A stretch of DNA of 64,000 bases from Paucibacter sp. PLA-PC-4 (GTDB lineage Bacteria > Pseudomonadota > Gammaproteobacteria > Burkholderiales > Burkholderiaceae_C): positions 41,342-105,341 of the forward strand of contig NZ_JAPFGP010000019.1 of NCBI RefSeq assembly GCF_026241155.1. The letters are read 5' to 3'. The notes beneath the pieces are model-generated. The model saw only the letters and a program-made list of their open reading frames with translations. It was not told the DNA's origin and did no database searches. Within the stretch, counting starts at the first letter, position 1; every line of letters begins with the position of its first letter. This document shows positions 25,615 through 35,591 of this stretch, piece by piece. Made by a program: the position numbers and the translations under genes.

Positions 25615-28600
25615 ATGACCAGACTCTCCCGTGTTAGCCGCCGCCTTCTGCGCCACAGTGCGCTCACCACCGCCTCGGTGCTGGCCCTGCTGGGCAGCCA
25701 AGCAACCATCGCCAGTTCCGTCACGGTGGGTGTGAACAGCTGGCTGGGCAGTGCCAACACGGACTGGTTCCACGCCTCCAATTGGTGGGCAGGCGACTTG
25801 TTCAACCTGCCAGACCCTATCTTTCCGGTCTACTTCGGTCCAGTGCAGTGGATCGTCAATGGCGTGCCGACCGACACCTACGACAAGCCCTCCTCGGAGG
25901 CGGTACTGCGCGGCGCCTTCAGCACCAGCAGCCTGGACATGCGGGCCTGGGACGGCATCTCGCAGCTGCGCTTGGACAGCGGTGCACAGCTGGCAGCCGG
26001 TAGCGCCTCGATCGGCCAGTTGCATACGGTCTACCAGCCCAGCGGACCGATTCAGAAAGCCACACTGGTGCTGGCCGGCGGCCAGATCTCAGGCAGCTTG
26101 AGCTTCTACTCGCAATCAAGAGTCGTGGTGTCAGCGCTCTATGACAGCCCATCGGGGAACTGGTCGGGCACCTTGGGTGAACTTCAGATCGACAGCGGCG
26201 CTGCGCTGACGCTGCCTTCCGGCAGCCTCACCATCGCCCAGATCAGCAATGCGGGTGAATTGAAGATCGCCAGTGCAGGCAAGCTCACCCTGGCCGGTGC
26301 CGTCCAGAATTCGGGCAGCTTCACCTTGGGTGGCAGCGGTAACGTCGGCACCGCCGCGCTCTACCTGGCCGGCAACACAATCTTGACCGGCAACGGCAGT
26401 ACCGTTCTCACCGATGCCAACTACAGCTACCTCGGCGGGACCGGCGTGCTGACGGTTGGTCAGGGGCACACACTGCGCGGCAGTGGCTATGCCGCCGTCG
26501 GCATTGTCAACCAAGGCAGCGTCGTCGCCGACGGCGTGCTCACCGTCAACGCCGGCAGCGGCAACACCTTCGACAACAGCGGCGGGCAAGTCCAGGTGGC
26601 CGGTGCGGGCATGCTGGCACTGTCGGGCGGGACCTTCAGTGGGGGCACGCTGCATGGCTTGGATGCAGGCAGTCGCCTGGGCGGCAATGGTCGGTTCCAG
26701 AACGTTGCGCTGTCCGGCTCGCTGACATTGACAGGCGGCACCACGCTGGACTCGGTGTCGAACACCGGCGCGCTCGCCTTGGCGGGCGGACATCACGTCA
26801 ATACCCGGGGCACACTGACCAACACGGGCACGCTGACCATCGGCGGCAGTGGCAACGTAGGTACCGCCGCACTCTATCTGGCCGCCGACACCACCTTGGC
26901 CGGCAACGGCAGTACCGTTCTGACCGATGCCAACTACAGCTACCTTGGTGGGACCGGCGTGCTGACAGTCGGCCAGGGCCACACCTTGCGCGGCAAAGGC
27001 TATGCCGCAATTGGCATCACCAACAATGGCAAGGTCATTGCCGACGGCACGCTCACTGTCAATGCCGGCACGGGTGCAATCTTTGACAACAGCAACGGTC
27101 TGGTCCAGGTCGCCGATGCAGGCCTGCTGTCGCTGGCAGGCGGAACCTTCACTGGCGGCACACTGCAGGGCCTGGGCGCCGGCAGCCGCATGGGTGGCAG
27201 CGGCACGTTCCAGAACATCGCGCTGCAAGGCACATGGCAGGTGACGCCGAGCGTCCCGCTCAGTGTCGCAGGCACCGTGACCAACTCCGGCACGCTGACG
27301 ATCGGCGGCAGCGGGAACACAGGGACGGCGCGGCTGAATCTGGCCGGCAACACCACGCTGGCCGGCTCTGGGAGCACGGTCTTGAGCGATGCGAACTACA
27401 GCACAATCAGCGGCAACGGCGTCCTGACAGTCGCCCAGGGCCACACCCTGCGCGGCAGCGGCTACGTCACGGCCAGCATCGCCAACCAGAGCAGTGTCAT
27501 CGCTGAGGGCCAACTCACCGTCAATGCCGGAACCGGTAACGCCTTCGACAACAGCGCCGGCCAGGTGCAAGTGGCCAGCAATGGCCTGCTGTCGCTGGCA
27601 GGAGGGACCTTCACTGGTGGCACCTTGCACGGCATGGGCACCGGCAGCCGCCTGGCCGGCAACGGCAGTTTCAAGGACGTCGCCGTGTCCGGCACGCTGC
27701 TATTGACTGGGGGCACCACGCTGGACTCGGTGTCAAGCACTGGCGAGCTGACGCTGGCCGGCGGTCACAGTGTCAATACTCGAGGCACACTGATCAACAC
27801 GGGCACGCTGACGATCGGCGGCAGCGGGAACACAGGCACGGCGAGGCTGAATCTGGCCGGCAACACCACACTGGCCGGCGCTGGCAGCACGGTCTTGAGC
27901 GATGCGAACTACAGCACGATCAGCGGCAGCGGCGTACTGACAGTCGCCCAAGGACACACCCTGCGCGGTAGCGGCTATGTCACAGCCAGCATTACCAACC
28001 AAGGCAGTGTCATCGCCGACGGCCAACTCACCGTCAATGCCGGCACCGGCAACGCCTTCGACAACAGCGCCGGCCTGGTGCACGTGGGCAGCAATGGCCT
28101 GCTGTCATTGGCAGGGGGGACCTTCATCGGCGGCATGCTGCAGGGCACGACAATAGGCAGCCGGTTGGCTGGCAACGGCACATTCAAGGACGTCGCCCTG
28201 TCCGGCACGCTGCTATTGACTGGGGGCACCACGCTGGACGCTGTGTCAAGCACTGGCCAGGTGACGCTGGCCGGCGGTCACAGTGTCAACACCCGAGGCA
28301 CACTGATCAGTACGGGTACGCTGACGATCAACGGTAGCGGGAACACGGGAACGGCGAGGCTGAATCTGGCCGGCGACACCACACTGGCCGGCGCTGGCAG
28401 CACCGTCTTGAGCGATGCGAACTACAGCACCGTCAGCGGCAGCGGCAGCCTGACAGTCGCACAAGGCCACACCCTGCGCGGTAGCGGTTATGTCACAGCC
28501 AGCATTGCCAACCAGGGCAGCGTCATCGCCGACGGACAACTCACCGTCAATGCCGGCACCGGCAACGCCTTCGACAACAGCGCCGGCCTGGTGCGAGTGG

Positions 28601-29691
28601 GTAGCAATGGCCTGCTGTCGCTGGCAGGGGGGACCTTCACTGGTGGCACCTTGCACGGCATGGGCACCGCCAGCCGCTTGGGCGGCAGCGGCACGTTCCA
28701 GAACATCGCGCTGCAAGGCACATGGCAAGTGACACCGAACCTCCCACTCAGTGTCGCAGGCACCGTGACCAACTCCGGCACGCTGACCATCAGCGGCAGC
28801 GGCAACACGGGAACGGCGAGGCTGAGTCTCACCGGCAACACCACGCTGGCCGGCAGCGGAAGCACCGTCTTGACCGATGCGAACTACAGCACCATCAGCG
28901 GAACCGGTGCGTTGACAGTAGCCAAAGAGCACACCCTGCGCGGACCAGGCTATGTGACGACCCAGCTCACCAACCAGGGCAACGTGCTGGTCGACAGCGG
29001 TGATGTGCTGCATGTCGCCGGCGTCGCCCTGCGCAACCAGGGCCAGTTCCATGTCAACGCCAACGGCACACTGAACGCGGGCGGCATCGTTTCGGGCTAT
29101 GTGCAGGACGGCGCCAGCGCCACCACCATCGTCGACGGATTGCTCAAGGCCAGCACCTTGCGGCTCGAGGCCGGGACACTCAAGGGCAGTGGAACGGTAC
29201 AGGCCGACGTCATCAACCTTGGCGGCACCATCGCCGCCGGCAACTCGCCCGGCGTTCTGACCATCGATGGCGATCTGACGCTGGGCACAGACAGCCTGCT
29301 GGTGGTCGAGGTAGCCGGCTTGCTGCAAGGCGCGCAGTACGACTGGCTGCGGGTCAACGGTGACGTGACACTGGGCGGTGCACTGCAACTCGACTTTGGC
29401 GGCTACAAGCCGGTGATCGGAGAGACATACAGCTTTCTCACATCTGGCAACGGCCTCATCGACGGCAGCTTTGCAAGAGTCTTTGCCAACGGGTACGAGC
29501 TGACCATGAACTACGGCACCGACGGGGTCATCGCCAAGGTCGCTGCCGTCTCAGCCGTACCCGAGCCGGCGACCTACGGGCTGATGATGCTCGGCTTGGG
29601 CCTGCTGGGCGGGTATGCACGGCGGCAGCAAAAGTGCGGACGCGACAACCCAGCGCGTCTTGCCGCCTCACGACCCTGCACGATGGCCTGA
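25615..29691 (+). CDS. Very large repeat-containing PEP-CTERM surface protein
   Basis: About 1358 residues from MTRLSRVS (25615). A signal sequence (LTTASVLALLGSQATIAS) leads into a beta-rich passenger with six long repeats marked by GSGNTGTARLNLAGNTTLAG, ANYSTISG and VTVNAGTGNAFDNS-like segments. A PEP-CTERM signal follows (VPEPATYGLMMLGLGLLGGYARRQQK), with about 18 extra residues after the usual basic end. Gly, Thr, Asn and Ser dominate, as in haemagglutinin-like beta-helices. It is probably a secreted or cell-surface adhesin or matrix protein. No good Shine-Dalgarno was seen; upstream in-frame starts at 25534 and 25561 exist. Confidence 0.83.
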   Translation: MTRLSRVSRRLLRHSALTTASVLALLGSQATIASSVTVGVNSWLGSANTDWFHASNWWAGDLFNLPDPIFPVYFGPVQWIVNGVPTDTYDKPSSEAVLRGAFSTSSLDMRAWDGISQLRLDSGAQLAAGSASIGQLHTVYQPSGPIQKATLVLAGGQISGSLSFYSQSRVVVSALYDSPSGNWSGTLGELQIDSGAALTLPSGSLTIAQISNAGELKIASAGKLTLAGAVQNSGSFTLGGSGNVGTAALYLAGNTILTGNGSTVLTDANYSYLGGTGVLTVGQGHTLRGSGYAAVGIVNQGSVVADGVLTVNAGSGNTFDNSGGQVQVAGAGMLALSGGTFSGGTLHGLDAGSRLGGNGRFQNVALSGSLTLTGGTTLDSVSNTGALALAGGHHVNTRGTLTNTGTLTIGGSGNVGTAALYLAADTTLAGNGSTVLTDANYSYLGGTGVLTVGQGHTLRGKGYAAIGITNNGKVIADGTLTVNAGTGAIFDNSNGLVQVADAGLLSLAGGTFTGGTLQGLGAGSRMGGSGTFQNIALQGTWQVTPSVPLSVAGTVTNSGTLTIGGSGNTGTARLNLAGNTTLAGSGSTVLSDANYSTISGNGVLTVAQGHTLRGSGYVTASIANQSSVIAEGQLTVNAGTGNAFDNSAGQVQVASNGLLSLAGGTFTGGTLHGMGTGSRLAGNGSFKDVAVSGTLLLTGGTTLDSVSSTGELTLAGGHSVNTRGTLINTGTLTIGGSGNTGTARLNLAGNTTLAGAGSTVLSDANYSTISGSGVLTVAQGHTLRGSGYVTASITNQGSVIADGQLTVNAGTGNAFDNSAGLVHVGSNGLLSLAGGTFIGGMLQGTTIGSRLAGNGTFKDVALSGTLLLTGGTTLDAVSSTGQVTLAGGHSVNTRGTLISTGTLTINGSGNTGTARLNLAGDTTLAGAGSTVLSDANYSTVSGSGSLTVAQGHTLRGSGYVTASIANQGSVIADGQLTVNAGTGNAFDNSAGLVRVGSNGLLSLAGGTFTGGTLHGMGTASRLGGSGTFQNIALQGTWQVTPNLPLSVAGTVTNSGTLTISGSGNTGTARLSLTGNTTLAGSGSTVLTDANYSTISGTGALTVAKEHTLRGPGYVTTQLTNQGNVLVDSGDVLHVAGVALRNQGQFHVNANGTLNAGGIVSGYVQDGASATTIVDGLLKASTLRLEAGTLKGSGTVQADVINLGGTIAAGNSPGVLTIDGDLTLGTDSLLVVEVAGLLQGAQYDWLRVNGDVTLGGALQLDFGGYKPVIGETYSFLTSGNGLIDGSFARVFANGYELTMNYGTDGVIAKVAAVSAVPEPATYGLMMLGLGLLGGYARRQQKCGRDNPARLAASRPCTMA
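26330..28990 (+). repeat. Six long tandem repeats in PEP-CTERM gene 2
   Basis: The GATGC-AACTACAGC block recurs near 26412, 26924, 27388, 27901, 28413 and 28875. Spacings are about 512, 464, 513, 512 and 462 bp, so units of about 171 and 154 residues mix. The short units use a GTWQVTP-type linker instead of the longer TLDSVS...HSVNTRGTL linker. Confidence 0.88.
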
Positions 29692-30286
29692 GCCTGGTCC
29701 CTTCCAGCGCAGGGTTCGGCTGGCCGCAAGCCGGCGGACCTCGCGCAGCCAGGGCATTGGCATTGCCCTGCCACAGCTCGAGTTCCGTGTCATCGCGAAG
29801 CTGCCGAACTTTGAGGCCATGCAGCATGGCCACTGTGCGCGCAAAGCTCGCGCCCTCTCCCGTCTTGAACGCCCGGCTGATTTGCAGACTGCCCAGCCCG
29901 GCGCCATCGAGCACACGGGTCGGCGCCAAGCTGTAGCGGTTCATCTCGACCAATTTCTGCGCAACACAGGCGTCGTCGAGGATCGCCTCCCCACGTCCAC
30001 AGCCCAGCACCTGGTCGAGCCGTAGTCGGTTCATCTGCGCCTTGAGCGCAGCATCCGTCTGACCACACAGCCGACCTGCCAGCCGCCGATGCTGCCCCGG
30101 CGTCTTCGCGACGGCCGGCACGAAGTCGGTAGCAGGCGAGCCTTGGGCCGCACCGCGCAGCACCACCCTGCCCTCCTCGGCAGCCTTCGATGGCCGCGTG
30201 CGGCGCTCTATGAAGACCGTGCCCACGACCACCCAGCTGCTGCGAAACCATGCCGGGAGAAGGCTTTCCCAGCTTCGCGATGGCAA
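29528..30286 (-). pseudogene. FecR-like protein, N-terminally truncated
   Basis: The middle of this frame matches the end of FecR proteins: EGRVVLRGA..., then the STN-like tail GRGEAILDDACVAQKLVEMNRYSLAP and GASFARTVAMLHGLKV. The cytoplasmic head, membrane segment and first half of the FecR domain are missing, and only TTG starts the frame. Homology ends near 29745; the rest runs into the 3' end of the PEP-CTERM gene in antisense. No partner sigma factor or receptor gene lies nearby. It looks like a decaying fragment. Confidence 0.55.
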
Positions 30287-30317
30287 ACGCAGGCAATGCC
30301 GCAGCCCGGGCTTGGCC

Positions 30318-31067
30318 TCAAATCACCGCCGCCGCACTCGAACGCCGCCGCCGCGTCCAGGCAAGGGCTGCGATACCCGCCAGCAACATGGCCCAACTGG
30401 TGGGCTCCGGCACGGGAGCGGTGACGACATTGATACGCACTTGGGCGCGATCCGGTTCGAGCATCGCGATCTGCTCATCGAGCAAGAACTCATAGGTACG
30501 CGTTGCCAACTGGCCACCGCCGAGGTTCTGCAGATGCAGACCCATCCAGTCACCGCCTGATGCCACGCCGAGGCGCAGCAGCGACGTGATATCAAAAGCT
30601 TGGCTATCGGGACTGCCGTTGAACACCTCGTGCTCGACCGACCCGAGCGAGGTAGCGGGCGCGTCCCAGGCCATTCCCAGATTGCCGACACCGTTGTCGA
30701 ACCCTGTGAACCGAACCAAGGCCGTATTCGGCGCGTCCTGGCCGTCAAGGATCTTGAAGCTGAGTGTGGCCGAGACAATCTGCTGGCCCTGCAGTGGCGC
30801 CAGGTTCACTTGCATCAGCGTGCGGCCGTCATTGGCGTTGTTGAGATCGAGCGCATGCGACCAAGTGATGCCGTGATGGCTCCAGCGGTCGTTGTACATG
30901 CCGACAAAGCCGTTTCCCGTGAAAGTGGCAGAGCCGTCCTCGGCAATGAAGTCGTCGAACTTGCCGATGTCGGGCAAGTCGAACTGATAACCTGCAGCAT
31001 GTGAGTCCGGTGCGGTGGCCGCGGCAATGGCCAGGGCGCAGGTGCAGATAGCGAGCAGTCTTTTCAT
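30318..31067 (-). CDS. PEP-CTERM protein, choice-of-anchor type
   Basis: A 249-residue exported protein. ATG 31067 has AGAGGA 7-8 bp upstream. The signal peptide is LLAICTCALAIAAATAPDSHAA. The body reads as a beta-sandwich (TFTGNGFVGMYNDRWSHHG, IVSATLSFKILDGQDAPN) and ends in the sorting signal VPEPTSWAMLLAGIAALAWTRRRR. It should be cleaved by an exosortase and released or anchored in the matrix. The large PEP-CTERM palindrome was not found upstream. Confidence 0.8.
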   Translation of the reverse strand: MKRLLAICTCALAIAAATAPDSHAAGYQFDLPDIGKFDDFIAEDGSATFTGNGFVGMYNDRWSHHGITWSHALDLNNANDGRTLMQVNLAPLQGQQIVSATLSFKILDGQDAPNTALVRFTGFDNGVGNLGMAWDAPATSLGSVEHEVFNGSPDSQAFDITSLLRLGVASGGDWMGLHLQNLGGGQLATRTYEFLLDEQIAMLEPDRAQVRINVVTAPVPEPTSWAMLLAGIAALAWTRRRRSSAAAVI

Positions 31068-31622
31068 GATTTCCTCTGGAGCAAAAATGGAGAATGACGG
31101 GAAAGGCAGGAGAGAGTCGCCCCCCTCTTGGGCCGCTGACATCAAGCAGCAACAGCAGCGCAAGAAGAAGCACCGCGGCCCTGTCGTCGAAGCCACCGAT
31201 GCCGTTGGGCTCTGAGGGAGTAGCGGTATGCACTGTCTGCGCGGCCCGTCTGCTGAGCGTCCGGTGGGCCGGGTGTTCGCCTTGGCTGCCGGGCAGGTCG
31301 CGAGACTTCAGGCGCGAGCCTCCTGGCATCGCGTGACAGGGACTGCGCGCGGTCAGGGGCAGTTCGTGAGCCAGGCACTGCCGATCGAGTTCTGACGCGA
31401 AGAGGGCGCAGTCACGCAAGGCGGCGGCGCTTGCCGCCCTGAGGTCTGGCAGCGGCAGCGCCCGCCTTCAGTCAGCGCTTGGTCGAGCAGGTCGCGCTGA
31501 GCACCTGTGGACGGCAAAACAACGCAGCGGCGGCAAGCAAAGCGCGGATGAATCCGTCAAGCGCTGTGTGGGCCCTTCCCAGGTCCGTTGTGCAAGTGCT
31601 TGCCGCAATGCCATGGCAGAAC
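31068..31622. other. Intergenic region
   Basis: About 555 bp upstream of the small PEP-CTERM gene and downstream of the next minus-strand gene. It probably includes the PEP-CTERM promoter. No gene, repeat or structured RNA was recognised. Confidence 0.35.
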
Positions 31623-33269
31623 CTATGAAGTCCGGCTCGCCACGAATTGCTCCATCTGATCGAGCACGGCCGCCGTGTCGCCGCACCACATGAGGTGGTC
31701 GTTGCCGTTCAGCATGACCAACTCCGCACCGGGAATGCTGGCGGCCAGATGACGCGCGGCGCCGGCGCGAACGACCCGGTCGCCTTCGCGCTGCACGATC
31801 AAGGTGGGCGTTCGCAGGTGCGGCAGACGATCACGAACGTCCATCTGCGCGAAAGCCTGAAGCACAAGCGGCACGCTGTTGCGCGACATCGACTGGCGCA
31901 GCATGCGCGCCCACCAGTCCTGCGCGACAGGGTCGCTGGCCATCGACGGTGCGAACTGCTGCCAACTGGTGGCCTGGCCCCATGAAGTTCGAAGCTCATC
32001 GAGCCAAAGTTCGAGTTGCTGGTAGGTCAGCGCCCAGGGGTAGTCCTCAGCCCATGTGCCGCGTGAGCCGGCACCGTACAGCAGCAGGCCCTGCACATGA
32101 TCGGGGTAGCGGTGGGCATGTTCGATAGCGATCGTGCCGCCGACGGAGTTCCCCATCAGCCACACCCGTTCTGCGCCGATTGCCCGGCGCACGGCCTCAA
32201 CATCGTCGGCACCCGTGCGTGCGGACAACTGAACGCCGACCCGCTCGGACAGGCCGGTGCCGCGTCGGTCCATCAGCACCACACGCCAGCGGCGTGCGAG
32301 CCGTTGCAAGATCGCGCGGATGCTGGGCTCTTCCCACGCCACTTCGACATGCGACCACAGGCCGAACAGGATGATGACCGTGGTCTGTGCGCTGCCGAGC
32401 TCCAGGTACGCCACTGCGCCGTCGTCGGCGTCCGCAAAGCGGATCGGCGGCAGGCGGTTCGGGCGCGGGGCTTCCTGGTCAGTGCTGGCCTTCAGCCGCG
32501 CCTGCGCAGCCGCGTAAGCGGCCTCTATCCTGGCGGAGGGCCGCACGCCCAACTCGGTGCGCATCAACTCCGCACACGAAAAATACGCCGACTCGACCCC
32601 TGATGCGTCACCAAGCATGGCGCGCGCCTCTAACAGCAGCGCGTGTCCGGTGTCTCCCAGCGGCTCCAGGCTGATGAGCCGCACCGCGGCTTCCGCAGCC
32701 AGCCCCGGCTGCCCGGAGGCGACCAAAGGCCCTGCGGCATTGCCCAGCGCGCGTATCACCAGACTCTCGTGCTCCAAGCGGCGCGCGTCGAGCCAGGCGT
32801 TGAAGAGATCGCTGTTGAGCTCAAAGCCGTCGGCGATCTGGTGGGCTGTCGGCGCCAGCAATGTTTCAAGCGACTGGCGCGACTCACTGGCGTCCGGTGA
32901 AGCGAGCAACTGCCGAGCTGCACGACGAACCTGCACCACGTCCGAGTCGATGTCCACGGCTGCGTGGTCGAGCCACAGGGTGTCGGCGTCACCGAGCACA
33001 AGAGTCAGCCCGAGGATGGCGTTGATCTCATGGATCAGACGACGCAGTCTGGCGCGGCCGACATCGCCTGGCGCGCTGGCCCACAGCATCTCCGCGAGCT
33101 GCCCGCGCGCCAGCTGCCGAGGCGCCTCTGACAGCAGCAACAGCAGCGCCAGGCCATGCTTGAGGCGCAGCTGCACCGGCCTGCCATCGAGCGCGAGGGC
33201 TGGATAAGCCTGGCAATGGAATACCAGGGTCTGACGGGATGCGGAATCGGCTGGGGACGCGATGCTCAT
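31623..33269 (-). CDS. BTAD-type transcriptional regulator fused to alpha/beta hydrolase
   Basis: About 548 residues from MSIASPAD (33269); in-frame starts at 33311 and 33404 are possible, and none has a clear Shine-Dalgarno. The N-terminal ~90 residues resemble an OmpR/SARP winged helix (LRLKHGLALLLLLSEAPRQL). A bacterial transcriptional activator domain follows to about residue 250. The last ~285 residues form an alpha/beta hydrolase with nucleophile GNSVGG and a His in NGNDHLMWCGD. It may sense or turn over a small ester or lactone and regulate transcription in response. It is divergent from the fatty-acid-hydroxylase operon, a possible target. Confidence 0.75.
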   Translation of the reverse strand: MSIASPADSASRQTLVFHCQAYPALALDGRPVQLRLKHGLALLLLLSEAPRQLARGQLAEMLWASAPGDVGRARLRRLIHEINAILGLTLVLGDADTLWLDHAAVDIDSDVVQVRRAARQLLASPDASESRQSLETLLAPTAHQIADGFELNSDLFNAWLDARRLEHESLVIRALGNAAGPLVASGQPGLAAEAAVRLISLEPLGDTGHALLLEARAMLGDASGVESAYFSCAELMRTELGVRPSARIEAAYAAAQARLKASTDQEAPRPNRLPPIRFADADDGAVAYLELGSAQTTVIILFGLWSHVEVAWEEPSIRAILQRLARRWRVVLMDRRGTGLSERVGVQLSARTGADDVEAVRRAIGAERVWLMGNSVGGTIAIEHAHRYPDHVQGLLLYGAGSRGTWAEDYPWALTYQQLELWLDELRTSWGQATSWQQFAPSMASDPVAQDWWARMLRQSMSRNSVPLVLQAFAQMDVRDRLPHLRTPTLIVQREGDRVVRAGAARHLAASIPGAELVMLNGNDHLMWCGDTAAVLDQMEQFVASRTS

Positions 33270-33542
33270 GGGGCGTGCTTGGATTGCAGTGGCGCTCGGA
33301 GGGTCTGGCATGCCGGTGGACTGCCAGTTTGCCAGCACACCCCGGCTCTGGTCACCAGGGGCGAACACGCGCAACACGCATCCTAGGGAGTGGGCATCCG
33401 CCACCCGTCCGTTGCCTTGCCAGGCGGCTGGCGGACGCCGAACAGACGCTTATTGCCGACAGTTGCGACATCGCCGGAACTCGTCCGCAGTTTCAGTGCC
33501 ACAGCGGCGTCCCGCCCATTCAGACAATTTATAGGAGCTTCC

Positions 33543-34301
33543 ATGTCCTGGCTAGAGATCTTCGCGCTGGCACTGCTGCCGGCCTTCTTGCTGCTCGACT
33601 TCTTCAACCCACCGCCCAAGGGCGTGCGCACGCGCTGGTGGCGAAGCCGTGCCTTCGCGGTGACGGCGGTCAACTTCGTCCTTGCGCTCTTTGTCGGCCA
33701 GGCCTGGGGCAGCTGGATGGGTGGTGCTCACCTGTTCAACGGCGCCGCGCTCGGCACCTTCGGCGGTGCGGTGCTCGGGGTCGTGGTCTACGAGTTCTTC
33801 CACTATTGGTACCACCGCTCGGCGCATCGCATCGGATGGCTGTGGCGCTTGGGCCACCAAATGCACCACAGCGCCGAGAGCCTGGACGCCTGGGGTGCCT
33901 ACTATCTTCATCCGATCGACACCGCGCTGTTCACCACCTTGTCGAGTCTGGTGCTTTTCCCACTGCTGGGCTTGAGCCCCGAAGCGGGTGGATGGGCCGC
34001 TGCCACGCTCACCTTTCTTGGCATCTTCCAGCATGCCCACGTGCGCACGCCGCGCTGGCTGGGCTACCTGATTCAATGTCCCGAGAGCCACGCCGTGCAT
34101 CACGCTCGCAGCGTGCACGCCTTCAACTATGCGGACCTGCCCTTGTGGGACATGGTATTCGGCACGTACTGCAACCCGCGCAGCGGCCGCGATGAGCGGC
34201 GACTCCAGGGCTTCTACGACGGCGCATCCTCGCGTATCGTCTCCATGCTGTTCTTTCGGGACGTCAGCGCTGCGGCGCACAAGCAAGGTGGGGGCCAATG
34301 A
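33543..34301 (+). CDS. Sterol desaturase / fatty acid hydroxylase family protein
   Basis: A 252-residue membrane di-iron oxygenase. AGGAG precedes ATG 33543. Several membrane segments bracket the eight-histidine motif set: HYWYHRSAH, HQMHHSAES and ESHAVHHARS. Family members hydroxylate or desaturate lipid chains at the membrane. Its stop overlaps the start of the next gene by 4 bp, so the two form an operon divergent from the BTAD-hydrolase regulator. The substrate is unknown. Confidence 0.87.
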   Translation: MSWLEIFALALLPAFLLLDFFNPPPKGVRTRWWRSRAFAVTAVNFVLALFVGQAWGSWMGGAHLFNGAALGTFGGAVLGVVVYEFFHYWYHRSAHRIGWLWRLGHQMHHSAESLDAWGAYYLHPIDTALFTTLSSLVLFPLLGLSPEAGGWAAATLTFLGIFQHAHVRTPRWLGYLIQCPESHAVHHARSVHAFNYADLPLWDMVFGTYCNPRSGRDERRLQGFYDGASSRIVSMLFFRDVSAAAHKQGGGQ

Positions 34302-35584
34302 TGCGCATCAATGACATTCAGGGCTACGCGCTCAGCGGTGCCAATGGCGCGGCTGTTGACGCCTACGAACAAGCGAGCCACGAGTTTCGCTGCTTCACCG
34401 GCGACCCGCTGGCCGGGGCTCAACAGGCGATCGCTCTGAGTCCGGACATGCCCATGGCGCATGCGCTGGTGGCTTGGCTGAACCTGCTGGGCACCGATCC
34501 TGCCGGCATCGAGCCGGCTCGCCATGCACTGGCACAGGCCAGCCGGCTGCCCGCCACCGAACGCGAGGCCTTGCACCTCAAGGCAATAGGCCAGCTCATC
34601 GACGGCCATTGGCACGCCTGCGGCCGTACGCTGGAAGACCTGTCGATCGGCTGGCCGCTGGACACCCTGGCCCTGCAGGCAGGCCACCAGGTCGACTTCT
34701 TCACCGGCCACTCTCGCATGCTGCGCGACCGGATCGCGCGGGCCTTGCCGCACTGGCAAAGCGGCCGTCCCGGCCGCCACGCGGTGCTGGGCATGTTCGC
34801 CTTCGGTCTGGAGGAGATGGGTGACTATGCCCAGGCTGAACGCCTGGGCCGTGAAGCCGTCGAGCTGGAGCGGCGCGACGGATGGGCCTGGCATGCCGTG
34901 TCGCATGTGCTGGAGATGCAGGGCCGACGCCAGGAGGGTATTGCCTGGCTGCAGTCCGACGACAGCGCCTGGTCGGACCGCAGCTTCCTTGTCGTGCACA
35001 ACACTTGGCACCTGGCCTTGTTCCACCTTGAGCTGGGTGACACCGCCCAGGTGATGGCGCTGATGGACCGGTGCATCGTCGCTGCGTCGTCGGCCGTCGT
35101 GGTCGAGATGATCGATGCATCGTCGCTGCTATGGCGGCTGCATCTGCGCGGTATCGATGTGGGGACGCGCTGGCAGGCGCTGGCCGAGCGCTGGGCACCG
35201 CTGGCCGAAGCGGGCAACTACGCCTTCAACGACATGCACGCCATGATGGCTTTTGTCGGTGCGCATCGCCACGACGACGCCCAGCGCCTGCTGGCCTCAC
35301 AGCTGCGCGCGGTGCACGGCGCGGGCGACAACGCCGGTTTTCTGCGCGACGTGGGCTGCGAGGCCACGCAGGCCATCGCTGATTTCGGGGCTGGCCGCTA
35401 CGGCCTTTGCGCTGATCGGCTTCGCAGCGTGCGCAGTCATGCTCATCGATTCGGCGGCAGCCATGCCCAGCGCGACCTGATCGACCAGACCTTGATCGTC
35501 GCAGCCGAGCGCGACGGACAGGTCTCGCTGGCGCAGGCGCTGCGCAACGAGCGGACGCGGGCTCTGCCGATCAAGCAGGGATGA
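34298..35584 (+). CDS. TTC38-like tetratricopeptide protein
   Basis: A 428-residue all-helical protein without signal peptide. WHAVSHVLEMQGRRQEGIAW and NTWHLALFHLELGD are hallmarks of the TTC38 family. Molecular function of that family is poorly known. Its ATG overlaps the hydroxylase stop (ATGATG), so expression is coupled, and a shared role in lipid metabolism is likely but inferred. Confidence 0.75.
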   Translation: MMRINDIQGYALSGANGAAVDAYEQASHEFRCFTGDPLAGAQQAIALSPDMPMAHALVAWLNLLGTDPAGIEPARHALAQASRLPATEREALHLKAIGQLIDGHWHACGRTLEDLSIGWPLDTLALQAGHQVDFFTGHSRMLRDRIARALPHWQSGRPGRHAVLGMFAFGLEEMGDYAQAERLGREAVELERRDGWAWHAVSHVLEMQGRRQEGIAWLQSDDSAWSDRSFLVVHNTWHLALFHLELGDTAQVMALMDRCIVAASSAVVVEMIDASSLLWRLHLRGIDVGTRWQALAERWAPLAEAGNYAFNDMHAMMAFVGAHRHDDAQRLLASQLRAVHGAGDNAGFLRDVGCEATQAIADFGAGRYGLCADRLRSVRSHAHRFGGSHAQRDLIDQTLIVAAERDGQVSLAQALRNERTRALPIKQG

Positions 35585-35591
35585 ACCTGCC

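Noticed and set aside
26131..29388. Long minus-strand frames opposite PEP-CTERM gene 2
   Set aside because: Repeat-driven antisense frames; the plus-strand frame has signal peptide and sorting signal.
21741..29691. CRISPR array suspected from dense repeats
   Set aside because: Repeat units are 460-660 bp and coding; there are no short direct repeats with unique spacers and no cas genes.
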